From assembly GCA_021292165.1 (NCBI GenBank), contig CM037877.1:160413871-160477870 (forward strand): a stretch of 64,000 nucleotides of DNA. The letters run 5' to 3'. This DNA is from Shinisaurus crocodilurus (lineage: Eukaryota; Chordata; Lepidosauria; Squamata; Shinisauridae). The translations under genes were made by a program, and so were the position numbers. The notes under the pieces were generated by a model. It saw only the letters and a program-made list of their open reading frames with translations, was not told the origin of the DNA and did not search any database. The stretch's first letter is position 1; each line of letters opens with the position of its first letter. Of this stretch, positions 11,495 through 22,647 are shown piece by piece.

Positions 11495-11880
11495 GGACCT
11501 AGATGGCTTAGGACTGCCTCTTCACAAGCCTTCATCAGAGGCCTTTCTCCAGGTGCTTCTGCCTTCTGAAGCAAGTCAGAGGGCAACTGGGGATAGGACC
11601 TTTTTGCCTGTGGTGTCCTGTCTTTGGAATAAACGTCCCAGGGAAGCTCACCGGTGCCCACTTTGTGATCAATTTGGGGCCAGGCACCTTTTCATTTCCC
11701 CAGTCCTTTTAAAAACATCTGTCAACATGCTTTTAATCTAATGTGCCTTTTTCCTTTTTATCCTGCTGCCATGCTGTTTATTGAATGCTTTTAATAAACT
11801 TTTCAGCCACCCAGAGAGCACTGCTGAAGGGCAAGATAGAAATGTATCAATGTATTAATTACTTAATTAATTAAGAATTA
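11495..11880 (+). mobile_element. L2-clade LINE, ORF2 end and 3' UTR
   Basis: A frame beginning upstream runs through LPLHKPSSEAFLQVLLPSEA, RTFLPVVSCLWNKRPREAH and ARHLFISPVLLKTSVNML, which parallel the L2 C-terminus (RAFS..LWNSLP..F...L). It is followed by a 3' UTR with CCACCCAGAGAGCACTGCTG and an ATTAATTA-rich end. 5'-truncated. Confidence 0.65.
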
Positions 11881-11912
11881 CAGGAGACGTAAAAAAAAGA
11901 AGCATGACTTAC

Positions 11913-11975
11913 TCGCACACATCTTCGTATGCTATTTCTTGCAAAAAGCCAAAGCAGTTCTCACTCGTGTGAAAC
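11913..11975 (-). other. Candidate 63-nt cassette exon or pseudo-exon in DPYD intron 3
   Basis: On the minus strand a pyrimidine-rich acceptor (GGTGCTTTTCTCCGCAG) precedes 63 nt that end in GA followed by a consensus donor GTAAGT. Exon 3 ends with two bases of a codon (AG). The first base here (G) would complete an Arg codon, the next 20 codons are open (FHTSENCFGF then LQEIAYEDVC), and the final GA again leaves two bases. Inclusion would therefore keep the DPYD frame and add 21 residues just before the first cluster-binding cysteine. I recognise no protein family in it, and mammalian DPYD as I know it has nothing here. Introns hold many pseudo-exons, so this is a candidate only. Confidence 0.35.
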
Positions 11976-12187
11976 CTGCGGAGAAAAGCACCAAGACAGT
12001 GCACATGCTGCAGCAGTAAATGGAGAACTGGACTGGTGGCAACCCATCTCTGTGTGAAGGTAGCAAAGCAGGATGCCAAGGGTAGGTTTGCATGGCTACA
12101 ATAAAGGAGCGGGGAGGTCAGAACTATATAATAGAGCATACATGCTGGGGCACAGAGGAGAGGGGCTGATGTGCCTTGAAAGATTAA

Positions 12188-12341
12188 GCCAGACTTCCCT
12201 AACCTGTTGTCCCCCAGATTTTTTGGACTTCCAACTCCCATCAATTAGCCATGCCCCAGCCCCCAGCCAACATGGCTAACATTCAGGAATGCTGGGAGTT
12301 GTAATCCAAAACATCTGGAGGCCACCAGGTCAGCGAAAGCT
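12188..12341. mobile_element. Palindromic MITE (GCCTTCCCCAA family), copy 2
   Basis: Diverged copy: CTTCCCTAACCTG at the left and CACCAGGTCAGCGAAAG at the right, with mirrored AACTCCCATCA and GCTGGGAGTTGTAATCC inside. Confidence 0.7.
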
Positions 12342-12406
12342 GAATTAAGCCATCATATTGGATGCTTCTACCACCCTGCCCCTCAGAGTGGGAAGCCCCC
12401 ACACAA

Positions 12407-12770
12407 CAGGGGTGGGCAAAAGGTCTGTCAGGATCTACTGGTAGATCTTTAGGTGATCTGCAGTAGATCAACAAGGGTTTCTCACTTCCAATTGTCAAAC
12501 AATAGCAACAACCCAAAATCTTCTTTTCCTCTAAATTCAGTTGCTGAAAAATAATGCTTGGAGGAAAACTAGAAGTGGATTTTTGTGTGCAAGAACTTGC
12601 AAGCTTGGTTCTGGTGCTGATCACAAAATTCCTGGGCTTGAGCAGGTGCTCGGAGGCACACTGTTTCGTCATTCTTAGTGCATGTCTGCCTGCCTGAGCC
12701 AGTCGTTGGTTGTCAGAGTGCTAGTAAAAAAACAACAACACTGTATAGATCCTATAAACCTGTAATCTGC
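12407..12770. mobile_element. hAT-like non-autonomous element (CAGGGGTGGGCAA)
   Basis: Left end CAGGGGTGGGCAAAAGG is a typical hAT terminus. The right end AATCTGCCCAGCCATG is a decayed counterpart. Internal GATCTACTGGTAGATC-type short palindromes are present. No clear target duplication remains. Confidence 0.5.
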
Positions 12771-13048
12771 CCAGCCATGCTGTATAGGACTGACAAGCAC
12801 TAGCATCATCCTAAAGGAGGGAATAAGTAGCATAGTGATTCTCTGATGCAACCTATGCTACAGTTGACAGGCTTGGGGAGGGGGATATCCTAGAAGCATT
12901 GCTGTTGCCCAAAAATGGCTGGGGGTCAGGGTATAAATCTTATTATATGTAAAGCAAAATGCCCCAAGTATCAGGATCATTGCATACTTGGAGCAATCAA
13001 CAGTGTCTACATTTTGACAGCAGACAACTTCCCCGGTAAGTGTTGCAG

Positions 13049-13049
13049 A

Positions 13050-13100
<51 letters not shown>
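13049..13100 (+). repeat. (AAT)17 microsatellite
   Basis: About seventeen uninterrupted AAT units, producing a spurious poly-Asn frame. Confidence 0.97.
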
Positions 13101-13101
<1 letters not shown>

Positions 13102-13456
13102 TATTAACATTATGTTCATTATCATTCTGGAGACCCCATGATTTTACTTTCTCCATAAAATAATCTTCTACACCCAACAACTACTCTCATGAAATGACAT
13201 AAAAGAGCACAAGAATGCCTTTTAATAATAACTGTTCACAACCTCTTTTCTTCCGATATTTGAATATTTCTGTGCAGGGAGACACCATAAGAATGCCTTT
13301 TGTTCTTGCCAGCATGCTACCTCTGGAAATAACCCAAGAACAGCAGTGCCTTGGATTGTCTACTAATTTCAAGCTTCTAATTTGATGCTTTCAGATTCAA
13401 ATATCATGAAGAGCAGACTTTCATTCCACATTTATTTGATTGCTAATTATTCTTTA

Positions 13457-13498
13457 AAAGAGAGGGAGGGAGAGGGAGGGAGGGAGAGAGAGAAAGTT
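13457..13498 (+). repeat. GGGA/GA-rich tract
   Basis: Purine-only run of GGGAGGGA and GAGA units. Confidence 0.9.
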
Positions 13499-14149
13499 TT
13501 GCTTACATTTGGAGAGAAATTTGAAGGATGGCAAAAGAGAAAAAGGAAAGGAAAAAAAGAAACAAACACATCCTAACACCTCCAAGGATGACATGCTTTT
13601 ATTGCAAAGTTGCCTCAAAAGTCATAATTACACTGTAACTCCATGGGAACAATGGTAATTTCACAGCAGTTCATGTTGCTGTTATCACCCTACATCCTGA
13701 TAACTATGAAATTAATTTGTGGCACCGCTGTATGTGTCAGCCATAAGCTGTTCCCTAGGTAACATTATGCTACCATAGAAAAGGAATTGGTGCAGTATAA
13801 TCAGCTGCAGCAGACCATATATAAATATATAAATGAAGCCTTGCCACACATGCACACGCAACAGTAATTTGGCTAGAAAGATTAGGACCACAATTTCATA
13901 TTCTCCAACATTTCACAGCCCAAAATAGGGTGACACTTGCAACATCATAATTCCCATACCAAGGACCACTGGCCAAGGCTCCCCTTCTCCACCTTTTGCA
14001 TAGTATTCATTTACTCAGCAGCTGTCAGACTTCCACTGATTTAAAAGCCAAAGGGGTGTCTGTTGTTTTGATTTAAGATATACTAGAAAAATGTAATAGT
14101 TCCCAAATAAGTTAGAAACGGTTCAAAATGTAACTTGCCATCTGCAAAC

Positions 14150-15200
14150 AGGCTGTATATGGCATCATCCATGAGCTGTACATCCACCCTGTTGATTCTT
14201 GTGGAACTCTCAGTGGCTTTTGATACTATCAACTATGGTGTCCTCCTGGATAGGCTGTCTGGGCTCGGTGCTGGAGGTAGTGCATTGCAGTGGTTCCGCT
14301 CCTACTTGGATGGCCGATTCCAGAAGGTTGTGCTGGGGAATTCCTGCTCTATGCCTTGGCAGCTCTGCTATGGGATACCACAGGGCTCTAACATAAGAGC
14401 CATGCTGGATCAGACCAACAGCACCCTTCTACCCATGTTCCCCAGCAACTGGTGTACATATGCATGCTGCTCTATTTTATCCCCCAAGCTGTTGGACATC
14501 TACATGAAACCAGTGGGGCAGGTAATCTGGAGTTGTGGACCGAGGTGTCACCAATATGCAGATAACACTCAGCTCTATCTCTCCTTTTCATCAAATCCAG
14601 GTGAGGCAGTGGGCATTCTGAATTATTGCTTGGGTGCAGTCATGAGGCTCAATAAACTGAGACACAATCCAGACAAAATGCAGGTACTGTTAGTGGGTAG
14701 TTTGTCTGCCCAGCTTAGAGGTGTTCAGCAGATTCTGGAGGGGGTTGTACTCCCCCTAAGGGATCAGGTTCATAGTTTGGCGATGCTCTTGGAACCAGCA
14801 TTGTCACAGGTGGCCTTAGTGGCACAGAGCACCTTTTATCAGCTTAGGCTCATATACTAACTAAGACCCTATCCGGACAGAGGTAGCCTAGTTACAGTTA
14901 TCCACTCTCAACTGGATTATGGCAATGTGTTATATATGGGCTGCCTTTGAAAATGGTCCAGAAATGTCAACTGGTCCAAAATAGGGCAGCAAGATTGTTA
15001 ACCAGGACTGGTTGATATGATCATATTACACCTGTGTTTTGTGATCTGCACTGGCTTCCAATCCGTTTCTGGGTCCGATTCAAAGTTCTGGTATTAACTT
15101 TTAAAGCCCTAAGTATCTTGGGGCCAGGTTAGCTGAAGGATCATCTCCTCCCATATATACCTGCCCAGACCCTCTTCCAAGGGCCAGCCCAGTCTGTTCA
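14150..15200 (+). mobile_element. L2-clade LINE, RT palm to ORF2 C-terminus
   Basis: An open frame (14135-14860) carries LVELSVAFDTINYGVLLDRL, WFRSYLDGRFQKVVLG, YGIPQGS, then YADNTQLYLSFSS where an active element would have YADDTQLY, and LNKLRHNPDKMQVLLVG. Further decayed L2 sequence (LVQNRAARLL-like, LHWLPIRFWVRFKVLV-like) follows to about 15200. The catalytic second Asp is changed to Asn, the RT is interrupted by an insertion at about 14388-14478, and stops follow. Dead copy. Confidence 0.85.
14388..14478 (+). mobile_element. Short repeat inserted in the L2 RT domain
   Basis: Sequence ACATAAGAGCCATGCTGGAT through CAGCAACTGGTGTACATATG interrupts the L2 frame between GIPQGS and the LLDIYM segment. 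It keeps the frame open. The opening is a dispersed repeat I have seen in reptile genomes, but I cannot name its family. Confidence 0.5.
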
Positions 15201-16676
15201 TTAGCCCCATAGGGATAATAAGCGGGGCATGAAGGCCGTCATATCAGGGTGTTGGTTCTACAAAATCACAACACAGTCATGTAAAATGATATTTTAAAGA
15301 TTTGTAGGCTTTAGTAAGCAAGAGTGCTTCAAATACATTCTAAGAAATACAAATGTTCAAAGCATTTCACTTCCTTACACCCTGAGTTAGGCTGCTAATC
15401 AACTGGGTTGTGCCAGGAAGAAATAACTGGAGATTGGCTTACTTATAATTTATTATACTTCTCCCATTCTTCCTTCAAGGAACCTGAGAGTGTGACCTTC
15501 ATGAAAGCATCCCAGGAACTCTCCCATCCAGGCACGACTAGTCTGAAACATGTTAGTCTTTAACATCCTAACAGCATCCTGTATTTTCACTTGTGAGTAT
15601 TTTTTCAGATTGCATAGCCACAAAACAAACAACCACACCTTGCTGCAACAGTCTGGTCCTGTTTCCTATTGTATTTCTAGACAGGAATCTGGGGATCAAG
15701 GCCCTATTATTCATATCACGTTAGAGGAGATATTTTATTCCTCTTTAATATAGACCCTGCTTTCCTCTGATCTGTAGAACCAGACTGCTAAAGCTACATT
15801 TGGGCAGCATTAGAAACTAGGATTACACCATGTTCTTTCCCTTTGCCAACGTCTGTCAGGAAGCGGGAGAAGCAACCGCTGCATTTGTTATACATACAGA
15901 TTCAGCAGCTTTGCTGGGGATTTTGCTGGTGAGTAAAAGCAACATCTCAATGTCAGTGGCAGCACTAGTCATCAAAGCAATCCAAGGTGTTGAACAGGCA
16001 CTCTGATCCACTATATCCAGGGATGAACAACTTCTGTCATTCTGCGGTTCTGATCTTTATCTCCAACTGATCTGCCTTTTGTGATTGTTACCACAAGGCA
16101 TTGCCCTAAGACCTCTAACAATGTTCAAATAATGCCTCCCCCCCCCCCCAATCCAAAAAACAAAGCTTTTGGATTGAGTTTTATATGAGGTCTTTCACTA
16201 GCTGGTGCTAGCCCCATCCAAAAGGATCTTATTCTTAATTAAAAACAGGTTCATGCCACAAGTTAAACAATACCACTTCATTATGGCATCTATGGACACT
16301 TGTCATTTAAAAAAAAATTATCTCATCACTCATAAACACTCCTTCACCCATTCACAATTATGCTTTATTTCTCCTAGATGAGTCTGGGTCCTTAAAACAA
16401 TGCAAGCTGATATTTTGAGACACAAGGAAAATGGATGAATTTGGGCACTGTTATTGTTTGTGAAGTATTCTCTCTGTGTAGGGACATTTGATTCACGTTT
16501 CCCTATTAAACCATAGAAAACCTATGAAGAAGATAGGATGAGGTATTATACTTAACTTTTATCAGCTGCATGATATTGCCACAGTTCATACTTTTAAACA
16601 TCCCCCATGGAGACTGGCACTGTTACCAGAGCCATATCATGGTAAGGAGAGTTGTGTCCCAGTTCCTCTTAACAAC

Positions 16677-17194
16677 CGTCCTGAACCTGGTCCTGTTCAG
16701 ATGTATGGAACTTCAACTCCCATCAGCCCCAGTCAGCATGGCCAATAGTCAGGAATGCTGGAAATTGTAGTCTAAGGGCTTCTCTACACAAGGCATTTAT
16801 TATACCCTTGTGATTCCTCACTCACGGTAGTTTGCGGGTGCTTTACACAGGTCATAATCCTCCAGGGCCTCTCCGGTGCTTTCCGAGCATTTCCACAGCT
16901 TTTTTTAGAGCAGGGAAAGTGCAGTGTTATCTGCAAATGGTGGAATGAACCAGAATGAAAAGCGCGTGTATTTTTGCAATTCCTCTATACAGCAGTGCCA
17001 CCTTGTGGTTGTGTAATGGAAGATATAGAAAGGCAGAGAATTAAAAAAAAAACTTGGGGGGGAAATGTGTAAAGGAAATCTTAATCCCACAATGAATCCA
17101 GAAGCAGAAGCCTCAGTAAAGTGGCAGGTTAAAAGCCTTACGTAGAGAAGCCCTAAAACCTCCACAGGGCACCAGATTGGGGAAGGCTATTCTA
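16677..17194. mobile_element. Palindromic MITE (GCCTTCCCCAA family), copy 3, interrupted
   Basis: The left half (AACCTGGTCCTGTTCAGATG, AACTTCAACTCCCATCAG, GGAATGCTGGAAATTGTAGT) stops at 16775. The right half (AACCTCCACAGGGCACCAGA, TTGGGGAAGGC) resumes at 17154. The gap is the Harbinger-like element 16776-17153. Confidence 0.8.
16776..17153. mobile_element. PIF/Harbinger-like MITE with TAA duplication
   Basis: 378 bp with terminal inverted repeats GGGCTTCTCTACACAAGGC / GCCTTACGTAGAGAAGCCC. It is flanked by TAA at 16773-16775 and 17154-17156. A 3-bp TWA duplication is the PIF/Harbinger signature. The insertion point lies inside a known palindromic MITE, so the borders are independently supported. 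Non-coding. Confidence 0.87.
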
Positions 17195-17196
17195 AA

Positions 17197-18540
17197 AGAA
17201 GCTGTACAGAGACTATTGCTGAAGAGCCCATCATTGGATCCCACCACCCTGGATAATTATCAGCCAGTCCTTAATTTTCCCTTTTAAAGTCCTAGCGTGA
17301 GTAGTGTAATGCAATTCTGAACATCTAACACCAATTCTGGCCCACTTGCACTGGCTGCCTATACATTTCCGAGCCTGATTCAAGGTGCTGGTTTTGACCT
17401 ATAAAGCCTTACACAGCTCAGGATCACAATACCAGATGGAGCACTTCTCCTGGTACAAGCTTACCTGTGCACTAAGGTCAACTTCTGAGGCCCTCCTCTG
17501 AGTGCCTCTTCCGAGGGAAGCTTGGAAGGTGGCAACGAGAGGGCCTTCTTGGTGGTGGCCTCCCAACTGTGGAATGGTCTCCGCACTGATGTTCACCAGG
17601 CACCAATATTGCCATCTTTTCGGTGCCAGGTTAAGACTGTCCTCTAATCCCAGGCATTTGATGGCCTGTGATGGGATGGTAATGTCAGTTTCATCAGGTC
17701 CCAGTATCTCATTGTAACTGTTCAAATTGTTTTTTGATTTGTATGTTACATTTTTTGTATTATGTTTGGTAATTTTTGTGAACCACCCAGAGACCTTTGG
17801 CTATTGGGAGGCATAGAAATAAAAATAAATGAATGAACTCAAGGTTTTCTTGGATGAAACTGATTCCTTGGATCCTTTTCAATCTGGCTTTAGGTCTGGT
17901 TTGGAGACAGCAGCAGCCTTGGTTGCTTTGGAAGATGCCTTATACTGGGAACTGGACAGGTGGAGTGCAACCCTGTTGGTTCTGCTGGACCTCTGTGGCA
18001 TTCAGTACCATCAATCATGATATCCTCCTCGGGCATTTGGCTAATATGGGACCTTTTGTGGTGGTTCCACTCCTAGATGTCTGAATGTTCCCAGAAGGTG
18101 GTGCTGGGGGACTATTGCTCAGACCCTTGGCCTATGGGTTCCTCAGGGCTCTATTTTGCCCCCTATGCTTTTTAACATTTACATGTAACGACTGAGGGAG
18201 ATCATCTGGATTTGGGGGGATTGGATCTCATCACTATTCTGATGATACCCAGTTCTATCTCTCTTTGTCAGCCGATGCCAAGCTGGCCATTAAGTTCTGA
18301 ATGGTTGTCTGGATGCAGTGATGGATTTTATGTGGGTTAACAAACTGAGGCTCAGTGCAGACAAGAAGGGGGTTCTGTTAGTCAGTAAACAGGCCAACGT
18401 GGGATTGGGGGCTCAGCCTGTTCTTGATGGGGTTACACTCAGATTCTTAGTTCAGGATCAGATCCTTAGTTTGGGGGTTCATCTGGAGCTAACATTGCTC
18501 CTGGAATGTGAGGTGGTTGCTGTTTCTCCCACATAGCTGC
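17197..18540 (+). mobile_element. L2-clade LINE, RT region, interrupted by a second L2
   Basis: Starts with sequence equivalent to LLKSPSLDPTTLDNYQPVLN, which runs to about 17312. It resumes at about 17829 with ELKVFLDETDSLDPFQSGFR, then LETAAALVALEDAL, LDLCGIQ/INHDILLGHLA, a PQGS-like WVPQGSILP, a YSDDTQFYLSLSA segment and LRLSADKKGVLLVSKQANV. Several stops. The gap holds another L2 fragment. Confidence 0.82.
17313..17828 (+). mobile_element. Nested L2 3' fragment
   Basis: 516 bp with L2 C-terminal coding (HLTPILAHLHWLPIHFRA-like, FKVLVLTYKALHS-like, RAFLVVASQLWNGLRTDVHQ) and a 3' UTR ending CCACCCAGAGACCTTTGGCT, ATTGGGAGGCATAGAAATAA and AAATAAATGAATGA. Same orientation as the host L2. Confidence 0.8.
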
Positions 18541-18639
18541 AGTGATGGGGTTCTTCTCATGTAGAGTAGCTTAAACATCTAGATTGTTTCCAGATCAGGT
18601 TATATGACAAATATTTGCCCCAGAAACCTTTGCATCTTG

Positions 18640-18775
18640 CAAGACTCCTGCACCAACCTGCATAATAGGCTATCCTGGAAATATTTTAAAAAATAAAGTT
18701 ATTGGTCTTCCACATTTTTCATGTATGCTGCCTTGAGCTCACTGGAAGAAAAGTGGGATATAAATTAAATAAATT
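18640..18775 (+). mobile_element. LINE 3' tail
   Basis: Ends with GCTGCCTTGAGCTCACTGGA, AGAAAAGTGGGATATAAATT and AAATAAATT, a LINE 3' end of L2/CR1 type. It may be the tail of the L2 just upstream after a deletion. Confidence 0.5.
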
Positions 18776-20352
18776 ATACTGTTGGATTAGGTCCCTTAGC
18801 TGGATCTCTTGGGCCACATTTTCTAGTGCTTCAGCCTCACCTGTTTGCTGTTCAGTCCACTAATGTACAGCCTGGCTGGATTCGAGAACTAACTTCTGGG
18901 AAGTCCAGATAGGCTTTGTGTTGGATGGTCCAAGTCCTTAAAGTGGGGATGTCTGGCTCTTCATTCTTGCTGGTCACCCTAGAAACCTGCCTGTTTGTCT
19001 GCACAGCCAGCTCGGTTACTCCAACCTGGAGAGCTGCCACTGATGCCATCAGACTGCCGCTTAGAGGCCCAGTCTTACTTCAGTTGCCCGCTGAGACTCA
19101 CTTATCACACAGCAAAGAGTGCTGATCTCAATGGGTTCAAGGGCACCTAAACCCTGTGCAGGATTGGGGCTTCACACTGTTAAGTGTCCTTTGACGTTGC
19201 AGCACTGAGGTGCCAGATGGAATGTTCAAAGACATTATCATCTCTGTGTACTTACATGGTCAGAAGCACGTTAGGCAGTCTAGGTACCACCATAGCAGAG
19301 GGAAGTAATGTAGATTTTCTTACCAAATATTTATTTTATTGTCATGAAGGGTTTTTCCCCCCTTTTTAATTGACTGTTTTCCTTCCCTTCCCGTCTTACT
19401 CTTTTTATCCTTGATATAAGACAATTCCAGCCAGCCTTATGCTAAGAGCATGAAATCACAAGATCATCACAGTAACTCAGTCTTACAAAGAAGTGTCATT
19501 CCTGTTGCGCCGTCCAATTACAAAATAGTAAAGCAGGGATAGTGCACAGCAATGCTGTTTTTTTCTATTTGTTTCGGTAAGTTTAGCACAGCAGGAAATG
19601 TGGCATTCTCCCTAGATAATGTGTCAAAACCGCAGTTAGAATTTAAGTGCAAATGGAAGTTATCTTAAAGGCTTCATATGTAGGCTAATAACCTCAGTTG
19701 CTTAAATGAGATAATTATACCTTACATAATATATTTTACTTCAAGGACTTGGTATCTTCATTTTAATAAAATAATAATTTGCTCTGTGGGGGGAGTGTAA
19801 ATGCCCCCCCTTATGTGGATGCTGTACTGTAACACTAACATGCCTGTATGTGCTCCACATTATTTGTGCATCAAATCAAAATTTGGGGCTAGTTTTCTCT
19901 CCTCTTTCAGGATATTTGAGTTAAAAACAGGCTGGCTCCCAGGCCACGACTCAAATGATTGAATAGGTAGGTGCTAAAAAATCCATCAGACTGACAGCAT
20001 TTGCTGTCAATATTTAGAAACACCACCATGAAGCTACACGTGGAAGACATTAATGGCCTTTCTGTGCCCAGGAAGGTACATAGCTCTCTCGGTGCCCACG
20101 TGCAGTTAAGACTGCACCAAAAGGAATGAAAATCATCCAGGTTTCATGCCAAGAACACTCACACTATGCAGTCAAAATAAATTACTGAAAGCGCGCACAC
20201 ACGCACATACACACACACCCTTTCCACAAAACTACCCTATTTATATGTTTTTATTCCCCAACCAGTCTCAGAATTATGAATTATAAGGCCAGAGCATGGA
20301 TATGATGGTGGGGGATGGTGGGAGGAAACATTTTTGTTTTGTTATTTAGGCC

Positions 20353-20448
20353 ACAATTCTAGGCATGTTTAGATAGAAAAAAGTCATGGCTGGCTGGGGC
20401 ATTCTGGGAGTTGTAGGACTTTTTTCTGTCTAAACATGCATAGGATTG
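20353..20448. mobile_element. Short palindromic MITE (CAATCCTATGCATGTTTAGA family), copy 1
   Basis: Terminal inverted repeats CAATTCTAGGCATGTTTAGA / TCTAAACATGCATAGGATTG around GGGGCATTCTGGGAGTTGTA. A second copy lies at 58668-58785. Confidence 0.78.
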
Positions 20449-20510
20449 AACCCTTGTTTATTTAACATTATGCCCCATCTTTCAATTAAAAAATGTCCGA
20501 GGCTTGCTTA

Positions 20511-21190
20511 TCTTACTATATAAATGTGAAAGTGTGTCTCCGGCCGGCTGGCCAGCTGGGTACGGGTGTTGCATAGGCTCCTACACGGTTGGACGGATCC
20601 GCCCCAAACCTGGCACGCATACTCTCCATCACCCAAGGACAAAGACTGGCGGGTTCAAATCTCCGAAAAGGCCCTCGCTGCGCCTGTACGACCCAAAATA
20701 GATGAGAGCCAATGGCATCACTAGGAATGTTCGCAGGGGCCATTCAGGAGCGGTTATGCAAATCGCTCCACCGGCATATAGAATGTTCGTATGAACTGCC
20801 GCCACAGGGGCCCAATCAGGAGCGGATCAGTGTAGCGTAGTGGTGAGAGTGTTGGACTGGAACTCAGGAGATCCGGGTTCTAGTCCCCGCTCGGCCATGA
20901 AACTCACTGGGTGACTTTGGGCCAGTCACTGACTCTCAGTCTAACCTACCTCACAGGGTTGTTGTAAGGATAAAATGGAGAGGAGGAGGAGGAGGACTAT
21001 CTAAGCCGCCTTGGGTTCCTTGCAGGAAAAAAGGCGGGGTATAAATGTAATTAATAAATAAATATGCAAATCTCTCCTACGTCCAAACAGAATGTTCATA
21101 TGAACTGCAGCCGGGGCCTACACAGAGGGGGGGGGGGGCAGAGCTGTGATTTCATTGTGGGGTAGTCCTGGGGGGGGGCAAGCTGGGATT
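20511..21190 (+). mobile_element. Helitron, 3'-truncated, interrupted by a SINE
   Basis: Begins TCTTACTATATAAATGTG after an A and is colinear with the intact Helitron at 35828-36625 (GATCCGCCCCAAACCTGGCA, CATCACCCAAGGACAAAGAC, GAGAGCCAATGGCATCACTA). A tRNA SINE occupies 20828-21063. The copy ends in the G-rich internal repeat region and lacks the 3' hairpin and CTAG. Confidence 0.82.
20828..21063 (+). mobile_element. tRNA-derived SINE, full length, inside Helitron
   Basis: Starts CAGTGTAGCGTAGTGGTGAG, has B-box-like GGGTTCTAGTCCCC, the core TGACTTTGGGCCAGTCACTG, and a tail CTTGGGTTCCTTGCAGG with GTATAAATGTAATTAATAAA. It splits the Helitron between GGAGCGGAT and ATGCAAATCTCTCC, which are contiguous in the other copy (36140 region). 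No target duplication longer than 2 bp is evident. Confidence 0.9.
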
Positions 21191-21194
21191 TTTA

Positions 21195-21281
21195 CCTGCC
21201 CTACATGGAGATGCCAGGGATCGAACTTTGGACCTTATGCACGCCAACCATGTACTCTACTAGTGAGCTATGGCCCCTTCC
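21195..21281 (-). mobile_element. tRNA-Ala-like SINE head
   Basis: Minus strand: GGGCCATAGCTCACTAGTAG (A box region), then AAAGTTCGATCCCTGGCATC (B box), then CTCCATGTAGGGCAGG. Same family as the split copy at 30000-30715. Confidence 0.72.
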
Positions 21282-21795
21282 CAATGGGACTTTTAAATAA
21301 GTTTTAGCATTTTTAAAAAGCCACACAAAAAAGCCATTCACCTCATAAAATTAGTTATGGTATGTACAGCCCTTACACACCCTCCACCCTGCTCCCTGCC
21401 CCCCAATTTCTCTGAAGTGCTACCCCTCTGAAAAGATCTACCTGACTTGGGGAATTCTCCCCGCCCTCTCCATTTCCAATCAAAATTCTTCTTTTCCTCT
21501 TCTTTCCTCCCTTATCCTGGTCTTACTTTCTGTTCCTTTCCATCCAGAGCAAGTCTTGGAATTCTCAATAGGGGAAGATGATGGGAAAGAGATGTTCTCA
21601 ATTGTATTTGACATTATACAAAAAGACAAGATTTATTTTTCTCTTCTTCATCCAACTCTTTCGGAAAAGTGGGTTCACATGGTTACTAAGGAAGAATCTG
21701 GGGCTACTTTGTTTGTCCATTGCCATAATCCAGCAATGGAATGACAAGCTTTAATAAAAACAGGAACTAATGGGGGGGGGGGGGGTAAATAGTGC

Positions 21796-21905
21796 TTACT
21801 TACAATCCTATCTATGGCTACTCAGAAGTAAGTTCCAGTATGTCCAGTGATGCTTACTCCCAGGAAAGTATACATCAGACTGCAGCCCAAGTTATTTTTT
21901 GCAGC
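21796..21905. repeat. Short dispersed repeat with 'AATCCTAT..ACTCAGAAGTAAG' motif
   Basis: TACAATCCTATCTATGGCTA, CTCAGAAGTAAGTTCC and CTTACTCCCAGGAAAG form a loose mirror typical of a squamate MITE. A relative lies at 28205-28285. Confidence 0.5.
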
Positions 21906-22591
21906 CTGATCCTCTGCATGTTTACTCAGAAATAAGTCCTGAGCTACGAGCCTGATACTGCAGGTTTAATGAACTGCCACCCCATTCCACTCCACTGGCT
22001 TGGCTACCCTTTCAGCTCAATCCTGAACATGTTTTGTTGTTTGAGTTTTGTCATGGACTCTAGCTTTAGTGGTAAGGGAAAGGCATTTTGTATATGCTCA
22101 GAGGTATTTTCCTCCATAATTTAGGCCTAGTATTGAAAACAGAGTCCTTGGCTGAATCATGATGAAGTCTTGGCATAAATTAAGTTATGGGTGGGGGGAG
22201 AGGATACAAGGAGAGCTTGCACATATCAAGGAGGCGGTAGCATGTTTGAAGAAGCACTGCTGGAGGATGGAAAAATGAGGGAGATTTTTGTTGGAGGGGA
22301 ACAGAATGTATGTGATCTGGTTGTAGTTTTCTTACAACAGGTGTGATCAGTGCTTAATCTCTAAAAAGGGAATGTTGAGGCTTTAATTTGTGTGGGATAT
22401 ATTCCATCACTATTAAGTGTGTGGGGAGAGGTAAGCAGCAATTGCTTATTGGGGAGAGAACAGTATTCTGCATGTGCTCAGAGGCACTCTTTATTTCACT
22501 GTTATTTTTTGCTAACATTAGGGAAATGTAAATAAATTCTAGTAATTCTAAATTTGCATGCATGCATACACATATATTCACACATATACAC

Positions 22592-22624
22592 ACATCTTTG
22601 TGTGTGTGTGTGTGTGTGTGTGTA
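22592..22624 (+). repeat. (GT)n microsatellite
   Basis: GT array of about fourteen units, with TATACATACACAC variants on both sides. Confidence 0.95.
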
Positions 22625-22647
22625 TACATACACACATGTACATATAC

